A DNA stretch of 64,000 nt from Chthonomonadaceae bacterium (lineage in GTDB: Bacteria > Armatimonadota > Chthonomonadetes > Chthonomonadales > Chthonomonadaceae), in assembly GCA_025352825.1 (NCBI GenBank), contig JANXSG010000218.1:1-64000 (forward strand), written 5' to 3'. How positions within the stretch are numbered: position 1 is the first letter of the stretch; every line of letters begins with the position of its first letter. Made by a program: the position numbers and the translations under genes. Shown here in pieces: positions 1-8,070 of this stretch. Below the pieces are notes generated by a model. The model was not told the origin of the DNA, made no database searches, and saw nothing but the letters and a program-made list of their open reading frames with translations.

Positions 1-402
1 CGAAAGATCACGCAGTGTACTTACGGCTTCCAGAGTGGCAGCAGTAACTTCAACCAGAAGTTTTACCAGGGGTTCTACATCTGGCCGAGATTCCTTGAAC
101 TCATAGAGCGATACTCTTGCTGCTGCGGCCTCTATATGATCGGTTACATCATCCAATGCACCAGCGAGCGCATGAAGATCTTCCTTATCTAAAGGAGTGA
201 CAAACGTGGCATCCGTTTTGTGGAATAGTGTTCGTGAAAGCGTATCGCCCTGGTTCTCTAAATCTTTTATTTTTTGAGCATGTTCCGCTGCGAGACTTAA
301 GTCTCTGATCTGAGCAAGAAGACCTTCCGCAGCCTGAGCCGCAATACTAGCTTGCGCTTCCAGTATGTCGTAAAAACTTGTGTCTTTTCCAAATAGCGAC
401 AA
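1..402 (-). CDS. DUF47 / PhoU-like protein, C-terminally truncated by the window edge
   Basis: The minus strand reads open from a TTG start at 402 to the window edge (134 residues visible). The start is supported by a GAGGAGG ribosome site just upstream. The protein begins MSLFGKDTSFYDILEAQAS and is a mostly helical, acidic, heptad-rich chain. That layout fits the DUF47/YkaA family, PhoU-like proteins usually encoded beside a low-affinity phosphate (Pit) permease. The permease would lie off the left edge, so the partner is inferred. The family call rests on the N-terminal pattern and helical repeats, with no catalytic motif to confirm it. Confidence 0.7.
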   Translation of the reverse strand, partial: MSLFGKDTSFYDILEAQASIAAQAAEGLLAQIRDLSLAAEHAQKIKDLENQGDTLSRTLFHKTDATFVTPLDKEDLHALAGALDDVTDHIEAAAARVSLYEFKESRPDVEPLVKLLVEVTAATLEAVSTLRDLS

Positions 403-414
403 TTAAAAATCCTC

Positions 415-457
415 CTCATCCCAGAAAAAAACCAACTCATCCCAGAAAAAAAACCAA
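415..457. repeat. short tandem duplication
   Basis: A unit of about 21 bases, CTCATCCCAGAAAAAAACCAA, occurs twice in a row with one extra A in the second copy. It lies just upstream of the DUF47 gene. It looks like replication slippage; no function is evident. Confidence 0.8.
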
Positions 458-500
458 TAAATATTTCATCTCAAATAAGTAATTGAACATTTACCCGACT

Positions 501-532
501 GTTACCTGAGTGTAACCTGATCGCGATACAAT
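501..532 (+). promoter_or_regulatory. possible promoter and inverted-repeat operator
   Basis: An inverted repeat GTTAC-N6-GTAAC (501-505 and 512-516) lies just upstream of a -10-like TACAAT (527-532). The -35 is weak (TTACCT at 19 bp spacing). The half-sites are one helical turn apart, as for a dimeric repressor. It would drive the leader and the PEP-CTERM/DUF4331 operon. The regulator is unknown. Confidence 0.35.
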
Positions 533-543
533 GTACACGACCT

Positions 544-623
544 CGATGATGCAGGACTATGTTGGTAATAACATCAGAAAACAACCGGAAGTGTTTTCAA
601 TAATGACTAGTTCTGCATTATCG
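544..623 (+). ncRNA. structured 5' leader, three-way junction (candidate cis-regulatory RNA)
   Basis: Bases 544-559 pair with 608-623 over 16 consecutive pairs, two of them G-U. Enclosed are a 4-bp hairpin (TGTT 560-563 with AACA 570-573) and a 7-bp hairpin (GAAAACA 577-583 with TGTTTTC 592-598, loop ACCGGAAG). The fold ends 35 bases before the PEP-CTERM start and its GGGAGG ribosome site. No U-run follows, so it is not a simple terminator. It could be a riboswitch, a protein-binding leader or an mRNA-stability element. It matches no leader class I recognise. Confidence 0.5.
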
Positions 624-657
624 GTGTGATTTCCTACTACGAAGGGAGGATGAACGA

Positions 658-1176
658 ATGTGTGAACGATTATTTGGCAGGCTGACACTGGTGATCCCTG
701 TAATTTTTGCTGGGATGTGGATGAGTCAGGCATCACGAGCAGACCTCGTGTTGACTCCCAACATCACTTCCTCAGGTGGTGTATATACCTACGACTACAA
801 CATCATGAACGACACGAGTTCCGATCTGGCGCTTGTAAATCTGTATGTGCCAATGGGGCAAGACCAGATTTGGAACGTGATGACTCCATCGGGGTTCCAG
901 GGGGTATACGATTCTGGGCTTGGAATCGTGACGTTTCTGAGTGACAGCAGTACAATTTCCAGTGGTTTTCAGGGCGATGGATTTAGTTTCCAGTCTAACG
1001 ATGCGCCCGGAACAATCAACACCAGTGCATTGACAATCAATGGTCAATCTCTGGTGGGTAGTACGGCAGGCCCAGTACCAGAACCGGGAAGTCTGGCTGC
1101 AATGACAGCAATGAGCTCAATCTTAGGGCTTAGCTTACTCAGAACTCGACGAAAACGAATACTAGTACAGCACTAA
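658..1176 (+). CDS. PEP-CTERM sorting-domain exported protein
   Basis: The 172-residue protein has an N-terminal signal peptide (about residues 1-29) and a beta-rich, Ser/Gly/Asn-rich body. Its C-terminal tripartite tail is a PEP motif (PVPEPGS, PEP at 141-143), a hydrophobic stretch (about 146-161) and a basic end (RTRRKR). This is the PEP-CTERM signal recognised by exosortase, which removes the tail during export to the envelope. The ATG has a good GGGAGG site. The gene heads a co-directional run with the DUF4331, TPR and NicO genes; the gap to the next start is 63 bases with no terminator. The body matches no domain I recognise. Confidence 0.85.
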   Translation: MCERLFGRLTLVIPVIFAGMWMSQASRADLVLTPNITSSGGVYTYDYNIMNDTSSDLALVNLYVPMGQDQIWNVMTPSGFQGVYDSGLGIVTFLSDSSTISSGFQGDGFSFQSNDAPGTINTSALTINGQSLVGSTAGPVPEPGSLAAMTAMSSILGLSLLRTRRKRILVQH

Positions 1177-1239
1177 GTCATGGTTTCCAATTCTGGAAAT
1201 ACTCATTTCAATTCCATATTTCTGAAGGAGAAAAGTTCG

Positions 1240-2712
1240 ATGCAATTTAATAAATTTGCCGCAATGTTCGCGGCAGGCGCTGCTCTGTTCTTGCCAGGAC
1301 AGGCAGGGCGAGCATCAAGTCACAGCGATGCACCTCTTATCAAGCAGGACCCTCAAGCAAACCTTACCGATGTCTATGCATTTGTCGGAAAGAATAAAGC
1401 CGGTACAAAAGTTCTAAACGTAGTAGTTAACGTTCGCCCATTTTGCGAACCGGGAGACGGCGTAATTTATGACCGTTTTGCCGATGACGCACTCTACAGC
1501 ATTCACATTGCAAATCCGACTACCGGAGCGGCGGTTTGCGATTACAACTTCCGCTTTTCACAGGTAAATCCTCATGTACTTCCCGGACTGAAAAATCCTA
1601 ACACGATTCTATCATACGGCCTGGGATCACAAGCCGGTCCCATCCAGACTGTGGGAGATGCTCGCCAGAACTACACACAATCGTACACAATTACCAAAAC
1701 TTCTTCCAGTGGCTCATCTGCACTTGGTAATGGATCACCTCTAATTGTGGCTCCGCCGAATGTCGGCGCCAGAACAACACCGGCCTATAACGATGCGGAC
1801 GGCATCGCTAAATCTGGTGCGACAACTTACGATGCGCTGGATGCTTATACAAAACAGACGACATTTGCTCTAAATTCCGGTGAAACAGTTTTCTGTGGTC
1901 CTCGTGATGATAGTTTCTTTTCAGATATTCCTGGAATATTCGATCTGTTAAACCCCCGAATTCTGGGATCTACTTTGGGCCAGTCCGGCACTGGTGTAGA
2001 TGGTTTTAAGGGTTTCAATGTTCTCACCTATGCCATTCAAATTCCTATAAGCCAGTTGAATAGCGTACCCGGATTCCCGAATGTGGGAGTCTATGCCTCT
2101 GTCGCCCGACAGCGTGTAACCTTGAGACTTACAGATGCGGATAACGTATCTTCAGGGCCATGGATTCAAGTGAACAGACTTGGAAATCCGCTGTTCAATG
2201 AAGCGCTGGTTGCATTGAAGGATAAAGATCGTTTCAATCGCATGTCTCCTACATCGGATGTGAGTCAGTTTTCCAAATATGCGCTCACTCCCGAACTTCC
2301 TTTCCTGATCAACTTCGTCGTATTTGGCGATCCCACCGGTCAGTCTCCGCTAGCAACACATAATCGAACAGACTTGGTTGCTATATTCATGCCAGATGTA
2401 CTTCGCGTGAATACCTCAACAGATCCGGTACCGTTGGCCGGACAGCCTGGCTTTAGCCGCCTCAGCTTTATTGGTGGAGATACCACTAACGGAGTATCCA
2501 GCGGATGGCCAAATGGCCGCCGACTTGGTGATGATGTCATCGACATCGCTCTGACTGCTATAGCTAGCGGCCCCAGTTACAGCACTATCCTCGTCGTTGG
2601 CGACAACGTCGATCACAACGATGCAGTATACAACAACGTGTTCCCATATGCGGCCACCCCGCACTCTGGAACACGCAACAGCAAAGATTCCGGCGAGAAC
2701 GTCGGGCTTTAG
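1240..2712 (+). CDS. DUF4331 domain-containing exported protein
   Basis: The 490-residue product starts at the ATG preceded by GAAGGAG; an upstream in-frame ATG lacks a ribosome site. A signal peptide (about 1-25, ending QAGRAS) is followed by the family hallmark SSHSDAPLIKQDPQANLTDVYAF, of which SSHSDAP and LTDVYAF are the most conserved parts (about 26-48). Late in the protein, GRRLGDDVIDIAL is also typical. DUF4331 proteins are secreted and of unknown function. In my knowledge of the family they often sit beside TPR and metal-transporter genes, as here. The last 21 bases, including the stop, are nearly repeated 145 bases downstream, around an intergenic repeat. Confidence 0.9.
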   Translation: MQFNKFAAMFAAGAALFLPGQAGRASSHSDAPLIKQDPQANLTDVYAFVGKNKAGTKVLNVVVNVRPFCEPGDGVIYDRFADDALYSIHIANPTTGAAVCDYNFRFSQVNPHVLPGLKNPNTILSYGLGSQAGPIQTVGDARQNYTQSYTITKTSSSGSSALGNGSPLIVAPPNVGARTTPAYNDADGIAKSGATTYDALDAYTKQTTFALNSGETVFCGPRDDSFFSDIPGIFDLLNPRILGSTLGQSGTGVDGFKGFNVLTYAIQIPISQLNSVPGFPNVGVYASVARQRVTLRLTDADNVSSGPWIQVNRLGNPLFNEALVALKDKDRFNRMSPTSDVSQFSKYALTPELPFLINFVVFGDPTGQSPLATHNRTDLVAIFMPDVLRVNTSTDPVPLAGQPGFSRLSFIGGDTTNGVSSGWPNGRRLGDDVIDIALTAIASGPSYSTILVVGDNVDHNDAVYNNVFPYAATPHSGTRNSKDSGENVGL

Positions 2713-2877
2713 GGATGTGAAAGTAATCAGATATTCGACTATTTCCGGGAGTTGAAAACTCCCGGCATCAAAAAACAGTCGTCTTTCAGACGAAATCCCG
2801 CCCACAGGGCGGCTGGCCGAAGGCCTTCCAGACGGGTACTTTAGTGCCCGGCTCAAGGCGAGAACATCGGGCTTTAA
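2692..2877 (+). repeat. stem-loop repeat family A, copy 1, with flanking direct repeats
   Basis: The core (about 2742-2853) is a chain of hairpins: CCGGGAGTT/AACTCCCGG, CGTCT/AGACG, GCCC/GGGC, GGCC/GGCC and CGGGTAC/GTGCCCG. Its flanks are a 21-base direct repeat with 19 identities: 2692-2712 (the end of the DUF4331 gene, GGCGAGAACGTCGGGCTTTAG) and 2857-2877. A diverged copy lies at 26790-26902. The perfect first hairpin could terminate or process the operon mRNA between the DUF4331 and TPR genes. Confidence 0.75.
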
Positions 2878-2976
2878 TTTGGGACTGGGATCACACACAA
2901 ACTTCCGCTCCGCCTTTCGCAGTCTATTGAAAAAGGCGGAGAAGGAAGTAATCAAATCTGGCAGGAGAGGGTGAGA

Positions 2977-4356
2977 ATGAAACAGCAGACTATGGGTGGT
3001 GCTGCCATAACGGTAGCAATTGTAGCAGGAATTGCAAGTGTAGCTGCAATGAGTATCAGAGGGGCGCACTCCAGAAATGCACAAAGCAAGGCACAAAAGT
3101 TTAGTCTGATGTCCGCTATCGACAACCCGCAGAAGAAGACTGCTTCTGATGCCGAGATTGCAAAGTGGGAATCAAAAGTCAAAGCGAAGGATACAGATGA
3201 TACCTCCTGGGTCAATTTGGGGGATGCATTGATGCAGAAGACTCGTGAGACAGCTGATGCAGGATACTATACTTTAGCAGAAGAGGCTTACAATAATGCT
3301 CTTAAGATTAAACCACAGTCCGATACAGCTATGACAGGGCTGGCGTGGGTGAACGGTGGGCGCCATGAATTTGAGAAAAGTATCGACTGGGCGCGAAAAG
3401 CGCTGGCAATCGATCCAAAAAATAATCTTGCTTACGGTCTGATCGGTGATGCACAGGTAGAGATGGGCAGCTATGATGACGCATTTACAAGCTATCAAAA
3501 AATGCTCGATCTGAAGCCAGATATCTCCTCCTACAGCCGAGGCGCACATCTATTATGTATTACAGGAAATACCCTGAAAGCCAACTGGCTGATGGCAAAA
3601 GCAATTCAAATGGGCGGGCCATATGCTGAAAACACATCCTGGTGCCGTGTACAGCTGGCTCTGATCCTATTCAACGAAGGCGCGCTGATGCCGGCCGAAA
3701 AGCTGCTGGACGAAGCCATGAAGAGTTCCCCCAACAACTACCAGGTGCTGGCAGCGATGGGCAAAGTGAAAGCGGCTAAGAAGGACTATGCCAGTGCAAT
3801 CGAATGCTACCAGAAATCTGCTGCAATTGCTCCGCAGCACGATACCATTGCTTCGCTTGGCGACCTTTATCAACTTACCGGTAAATCAGATGAGGCCAAC
3901 AAACAGTACGCGCTGCTGGAGACGATCCACACACTGAATAAGTCGAAAGGCGTTCGTGGAGATGTGCAGATGGCTCAGTTCTATGCCGACCATGATCGAA
4001 ACTTAGATGTCGCCCTTCATGAGGCTCAGGATGAGTACACAACCCGTAAAAACGTGTTCGCTCAGGACACTCTGGCCTGGTGCCTCTACAAAAATGGTAT
4101 GTTCGAAGATGCGAAAGAGATGATAAAAAAGGCGCTTAGCCACCATACTCCTGATGCTCGCATTACATTTCATGCTGGGATGATCTACGAGAAGCTGGGT
4201 AAACGCGTAGAAGCACAGCAGTTTCTATACAAAGCGCTAAGCCTGAATCCGAATTTCAGTCCAGTATATGCGTCCGTTGCCGAATCTGAATACCAGAGAC
4301 TGGGTTCTGAAAAGACTGCAACTACGACGACAGCTGGTCTGACGACAGGCAAATAA
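2977..4356 (+). CDS. TPR-repeat protein, exported or membrane-anchored
   Basis: The 459-residue protein has an N-terminal hydrophobic segment (about 8-25) that could be an uncleaved anchor or signal. The rest consists of degenerate tetratricopeptide repeats, seen as recurring A-x-x-x-Y-x-x-A-L-x-I-x-P patterns (for example AEEAYNNALKIKP, ARKALAIDPKNN and QFLYKALSLNPN). The ATG has an AGGAGAGG site at good spacing; a GTG six bases upstream would be too close to it. TPR proteins are protein-protein scaffolds. Its place between the DUF4331 and NicO genes suggests it bridges these envelope proteins; that role is inferred. Confidence 0.85.
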   Translation: MKQQTMGGAAITVAIVAGIASVAAMSIRGAHSRNAQSKAQKFSLMSAIDNPQKKTASDAEIAKWESKVKAKDTDDTSWVNLGDALMQKTRETADAGYYTLAEEAYNNALKIKPQSDTAMTGLAWVNGGRHEFEKSIDWARKALAIDPKNNLAYGLIGDAQVEMGSYDDAFTSYQKMLDLKPDISSYSRGAHLLCITGNTLKANWLMAKAIQMGGPYAENTSWCRVQLALILFNEGALMPAEKLLDEAMKSSPNNYQVLAAMGKVKAAKKDYASAIECYQKSAAIAPQHDTIASLGDLYQLTGKSDEANKQYALLETIHTLNKSKGVRGDVQMAQFYADHDRNLDVALHEAQDEYTTRKNVFAQDTLAWCLYKNGMFEDAKEMIKKALSHHTPDARITFHAGMIYEKLGKRVEAQQFLYKALSLNPNFSPVYASVAESEYQRLGSEKTATTTTAGLTTGK

Positions 4357-4393
4357 CAGTGAGATTACATTTCAAGGGAAAGCGAATCGATCG

Positions 4394-6034
4394 ATGATAA
4401 TGAAGAGAGTACTCTTAAATTGTATATTGGGGTTAACAAGTGGGCTGATGGCGTTTTCTCAACAGCCGGCTTCCGCACATCCGATGGGAAACTTTTCCAT
4501 CAGCCACTATGCAAAAATAGCTGCCGCAAATGGCGATATAAAACTCCATTACATGCTCGACTTTGCTGAGATCCCCACCGTCTCAGAAATGGACAGCAAT
4601 GGTGATGGCAGAGTGACTTCAATCGAGCGTGAGAACTACCTTCACATTCACATGGATTCTCTTCGTAAGGGTTTGGTTCTAAGCATGAATGGCGAGCTGC
4701 TTCCGCTTGAGATGGAGAATGCTCATATTTCGGCCAGACCAGGCGCAGGAGGTCTGGACACAGTGTTAATCATAATTGATTTTCATGCCTCGACTGGTTA
4801 TAAATTACTTAATGTGGGCACTAAGCTGGAGTATCGAGATAACAACTTCGCTGATCGAACCGGCTGGAAAGAGATTGTGATGGCGGGGTCGGCTGGTGGT
4901 TCGTGGTCGAGCACACAGGCTTCCGCACAGGACAGGAGCCATGGACTAAGCAGATATCCGGCCAAAGCTGCATCAGCTCCTCCCCAGGAGTTGTCGGCAG
5001 AGCTTGAATTCCATCCTGGTGTATTTGAAGTGAACAACGGAGAATCAGTTCAAGCACAGCAGGTGAGACCGAACTCGCCTAGAACTCCACAAGATGCTTT
5101 CACACGGTCTATTGCGACTAAGAAGCTTACTCCTGGCATTATACTAATATCTCTGCTATTTGCTGCCCTTTTTGGCGCGATGCATGCACTATCTCCCGGA
5201 CATGGAAAAGCGATGGTCGCCGCTTACCTTGTGGGGGCTCGGGGCACTGGCAAGCACGCCATATTTCTAGGTGGAGTGATTACTATTACGCATACAATAG
5301 GCGTATTTGCTCTCGGTTTGATCACTCTCGCTCTCTCAAGATACATTGTTCCTGAACATCTGTATCCATATCTCAGTGCCTTCTCAGGAATGTCGATCGT
5401 GATAATCGGCGCGACTCTATTTCGCCAGCGGTTGAAGCACATGCTCAGCCTTAGCAGTTCATCGGCGGGGCATGATTACCACCATCATCACGAGATGGAT
5501 CATCACCACTCAGATCACGATCAAAGTCATCTTAATGTTCATGAGCATGGCCACAGCAACGATCATGTTCATTCCTCAGATCACCATCATGATCATAGTC
5601 ATGTGCACGAACATCATTACGAAAATACTCATGAGCACGATCACACTCAACTTGAAATGGAAGGCTATCATCATCACGGGGATGGAATTTACCATAGCCA
5701 TACTTTACCGGAAGATACATCAATCAGCCTGAAGTCGCTTTTGGTACTTGGGATAACTGGGGGCGTGGTTCCGTGCCCGTCCGCTCTGGTTGTGATGTTG
5801 AGCGCAATTGCCCTGCACAGAACGATACTCGGTTTAGCTCTTATCACAGCGTTTAGTTTGGGGCTTGCAGTAGTGCTGAGTGGTATTGGAATTTTGGTAG
5901 TTTATGCTCGCGGATTTATGCAGAAGCTTCCGAGCAGCCTTCGGCTAACTACACGACTGCCGGTATTTAGCGCCGCTGTTGTGACAATAATCGGACTGGT
6001 GCTTGTTATAAATTCAATACGTGGAGTGAGTTGA
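4394..6034 (+). CDS. NicO-family nickel/cobalt transporter with His-rich loop
   Basis: The 546-residue protein has a signal peptide (about 1-28) and an extracytoplasmic domain with a complete EF-hand-like loop, DSNGDGRVTSIE (67-78). About six membrane segments follow. Family motifs are HALSPGHGKAMVAAYLVG in the first membrane block and GGVVPCPSALVVMLSAIALH in the second. Between them (about 358-437) is a hydrophilic loop with dozens of His and acidic residues, typical of RcnA-type Ni/Co exporters. It ends the DUF4331/TPR operon, so that operon probably handles nickel or cobalt. Whether it exports or imports is not decidable from sequence; the His loop favours efflux or buffering. Confidence 0.88.
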   Translation: MIMKRVLLNCILGLTSGLMAFSQQPASAHPMGNFSISHYAKIAAANGDIKLHYMLDFAEIPTVSEMDSNGDGRVTSIERENYLHIHMDSLRKGLVLSMNGELLPLEMENAHISARPGAGGLDTVLIIIDFHASTGYKLLNVGTKLEYRDNNFADRTGWKEIVMAGSAGGSWSSTQASAQDRSHGLSRYPAKAASAPPQELSAELEFHPGVFEVNNGESVQAQQVRPNSPRTPQDAFTRSIATKKLTPGIILISLLFAALFGAMHALSPGHGKAMVAAYLVGARGTGKHAIFLGGVITITHTIGVFALGLITLALSRYIVPEHLYPYLSAFSGMSIVIIGATLFRQRLKHMLSLSSSSAGHDYHHHHEMDHHHSDHDQSHLNVHEHGHSNDHVHSSDHHHDHSHVHEHHYENTHEHDHTQLEMEGYHHHGDGIYHSHTLPEDTSISLKSLLVLGITGGVVPCPSALVVMLSAIALHRTILGLALITAFSLGLAVVLSGIGILVVYARGFMQKLPSSLRLTTRLPVFSAAVVTIIGLVLVINSIRGVS

Positions 6035-6044
6035 GGTCAGGAAA

Positions 6045-6809
6045 CTATTCGTGAGCTGGCCGGTCTGTTTCGCCGTTCGCTCGGCCGCCGTTCCAGTTAT
6101 AAATTCCGTTTCCAATATTGCCCAGCATAATATCGTGTCTTCCGTCTTGAGCAGAGTAGTAAAACACTTTAGTTAGTGCAACATGGCCATCTGCCGCGGC
6201 GATAGCCATTTTTCCTGCATGGGTGGAGGGGTAGGGGTAGAGCAAGTTAATCATGTCGGTGGTATCGCCATAATCTAAAAGCGCGTATGGCTGATCTCGA
6301 TTATCACTAGCCTCCGGGCGGCGAGGATTAAGTTTCATCGGGCCAGCTTCGACAAACAGCACTGTTTGACCGCTGATTTCCAGGTTCTCCAGAGGAAAAG
6401 GGCCTGGACTGAACGTATCCCAAAATCTACGGTTCATCGCGTAGGATGTATGAACAGCGTATAGAAGTGTTGGATGCTTGAATGGACGCCCACTGCCTCC
6501 CACAGGATTAGCAGGGTTTTCATAAGTCGATGAGTCTGAGATATATGCTTTAAGGACTTCCGGCCATGTCTCCCATGTTGCGTTGGGTAGTTTTCTTGCG
6601 GGAGCCATTATCCGACCGTCCCAATCCTGCGCGTAGAGTAGCGCACAGTAAGCCAGTCGATGAAGACGTGCGAGACTCTCCGCTCTTTTCTGCCCCATTT
6701 GCTGCCAGGAAAAAATAGGAATTGCCGCCACAAGCATAACTATACCTGCACCAATTCCGAATATTATCTTTTGTCGACTAAGCGCCCACCCTGTTTTTTT
6801 CAACATCAC
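6045..6809 (-). CDS. pilin/pseudopilin-like membrane protein lacking the prepilin signature
   Basis: The 254-residue protein has a basic N-terminus, one hydrophobic helix (about 15-32) and an amphipathic continuation, RAESLARLHRLAYCALLYAQDWDGR. This resembles the DUF1559/pseudopilin proteins of the window (compare [10 protein letters not shown] in the prepilin at 30919). Near the end, HAGKMAIAAADGHV matches the H-x(n)-DGH signature of those proteins. The canonical GFTLIE cleavage site is absent, so it may be a fixed membrane protein. It is convergent with the NicO gene, 10 bases apart, so it is a separate unit. Function is not known. Confidence 0.65.
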   Translation of the reverse strand: MMLKKTGWALSRQKIIFGIGAGIVMLVAAIPIFSWQQMGQKRAESLARLHRLAYCALLYAQDWDGRIMAPARKLPNATWETWPEVLKAYISDSSTYENPANPVGGSGRPFKHPTLLYAVHTSYAMNRRFWDTFSPGPFPLENLEISGQTVLFVEAGPMKLNPRRPEASDNRDQPYALLDYGDTTDMINLLYPYPSTHAGKMAIAAADGHVALTKVFYYSAQDGRHDIMLGNIGNGIYNWNGGRANGETDRPAHE

Positions 6810-6934
6810 ATCTACCCAGCTCCCATCACTGATTTATTCAAACCTAAAAGATTATTTAGATTTCACTATAGAGGGAATTGCGTCGTCAAGAGAAACGAGT
6901 TATGATTTGTTTCCACTCTGGAAGTTGTTCCCGT

Positions 6935-7041
6935 TTACTCGATCTCACGAATTTGCTTGCGAGTAATTGGGCGTGCAGAAACATGGCGAACATGTAATAT
7001 CGTCACTGTGGGCGCGTCAATTGAAAACTTGGGTATCAGGC
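6935..7041 (-). pseudogene. C-terminal remnant of a RelE/ParE-type toxin
   Basis: The minus strand reads IDAPTVTILHVRHVSARPI, then TRKQIREIE and a stop at 6935. The phrase V-x-I-L-x-V-R-H-x-x-R-x is the usual C-terminal strand of RelE/ParE toxins. No start or N-terminal half is present. It directly follows the HicB-like pseudogene, so the two were probably one toxin-antitoxin locus now dead. Confidence 0.45.
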
Positions 7042-7279
7042 AGCTACTCCAGCTTCGGCAGCAAAAGCTTCAAGGACGGGTTCCTCTGTCTCCAATACTC
7101 CTAAACCAAATGTTTCAATATGAAAATCCTAGTACGGATTTCACATCAGTCAAAGCCTCCTTGTATGTATCTCCTTCACCGACGACTATTCCCTGGAGAC
7201 CGAGAGGATAGGCTACGTATCCATCAGCATGTTTGTCTCATAGTTTTACTATGCAATATGTAAGTTGACTCTCATTCAT
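7036..7279 (-). pseudogene. HicB-family antitoxin pseudogene (nonsense plus frameshift)
   Basis: From an ATG at 7279 the minus strand reads MNESQLTYCIVKL, a TGA, then DKHADGYVAYPLGLQGIVVG and EGDTYKEALTDVKSVLGF. A one-base shift in a TTTT run then gives FHIETFGLGVLETEEPVLEA and FAAEAGVAA with a stop at 7036. The HADGYVAYPLGLQG and GEGDTYKEAL blocks are typical of HicB-like antitoxins. Two independent lesions (probably TGG to TGA, and +1 T) show it is not functional unless both are assembly errors. Confidence 0.7.
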
Positions 7280-7510
7280 ACTCGATTTGTCTTCAAAGAG
7301 CAATCGGCTCAATTACACCACGTTATTTCCATTAGCATTCAAAAAATACTGAATTTTTGTAATACTAATTTTTTCTCCACGATGTGGGATGTGGCTTACG
7401 TATCTGATTAAATATTATACACCGGATTGATGAAGTTGTAATTTACAACTATCAAACAGGCTCCGGCCACCTGCCGGTCAGAATTTATAAAAAACAACTT
7501 TTAGTGATGT

Positions 7511-8070
7511 GATGAAAATGCAAAAGTTTCAAAGTAGTTGAGAAACTCGTTCACTCCCTCACCCCCTGTGCCCTCTCCCAAAAACAGGAGAGGGGGTGAC
7601 TATGACATCGGTTTTTTCAATAGTATTTAAGTTTTTAAGTAACTAATCAGCATGACGATTCATTATAATCGAATACAGTGTGATTTCAATATCAAATCAT
7701 TAAAGCTGTGTACTGATTGAATACAAAACAAATCATTAGCCGCAAATAAGCACAGAAAAGTATCTAGAATTTCTATGCACAATAAAATGGCAAATAAGTA
7801 TGTATACAGCAACATTATTTGCGTATTTTGTGCTTATTTGCGGCTGATTTATCCTCACTTATATTGAGCAGTAATGCTTATTTCGATATTAATACCCACT
7901 TAAATGACTAAAATCAGATTATGCTGACTTGTTACCGTATAAGTATAAATCCCACAAATGGGAGAGTGGAAACCTACGATTTAAAGTCACCCCCTCTCCT
8001 GTTTTTGGGAGAGGGCACAGGGGGTGAGGGCTGAAATATGCGTGTATATCCGACTTTTGCAATTACCTCA
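7511..8070. repeat. MITE-like repeat family B, copy 1, with a nested insertion
   Basis: Both ends and inner blocks match the copy at 33902-34169 in reverse orientation. The left end reads TGAAAATGCAAAAGTTTC and the right ends CTTTTGCAATTACCTCA. Inside each end is a GC-rich palindrome around CCCTCTCCTGTTTTTGGGAG. This copy is about 290 bases longer because of an AT-rich insert (about 7640-7930), which has its own 17-bp perfect inverted repeat (7738-7754 with 7829-7845, AGCCGCAAATAAGCACA). No transposase is encoded, so it would be a non-autonomous element. Confidence 0.75.

Noticed and set aside
2416-3096. 226-residue minus-strand reading frame
   Set aside because: It overlaps the DUF4331 gene end, the repeat and the TPR start; no ribosome site and unlikely composition. 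A shadow.
5472-5732. 86-residue Ile/Met/Thr-rich frame in the NicO gene
   Set aside because: It is the His-rich loop read in another frame; composition explains its openness.
6957-7211. 84-residue plus-strand frame
   Set aside because: Antisense to the decayed HicB/RelE pair, which explains the region better; no ribosome site.
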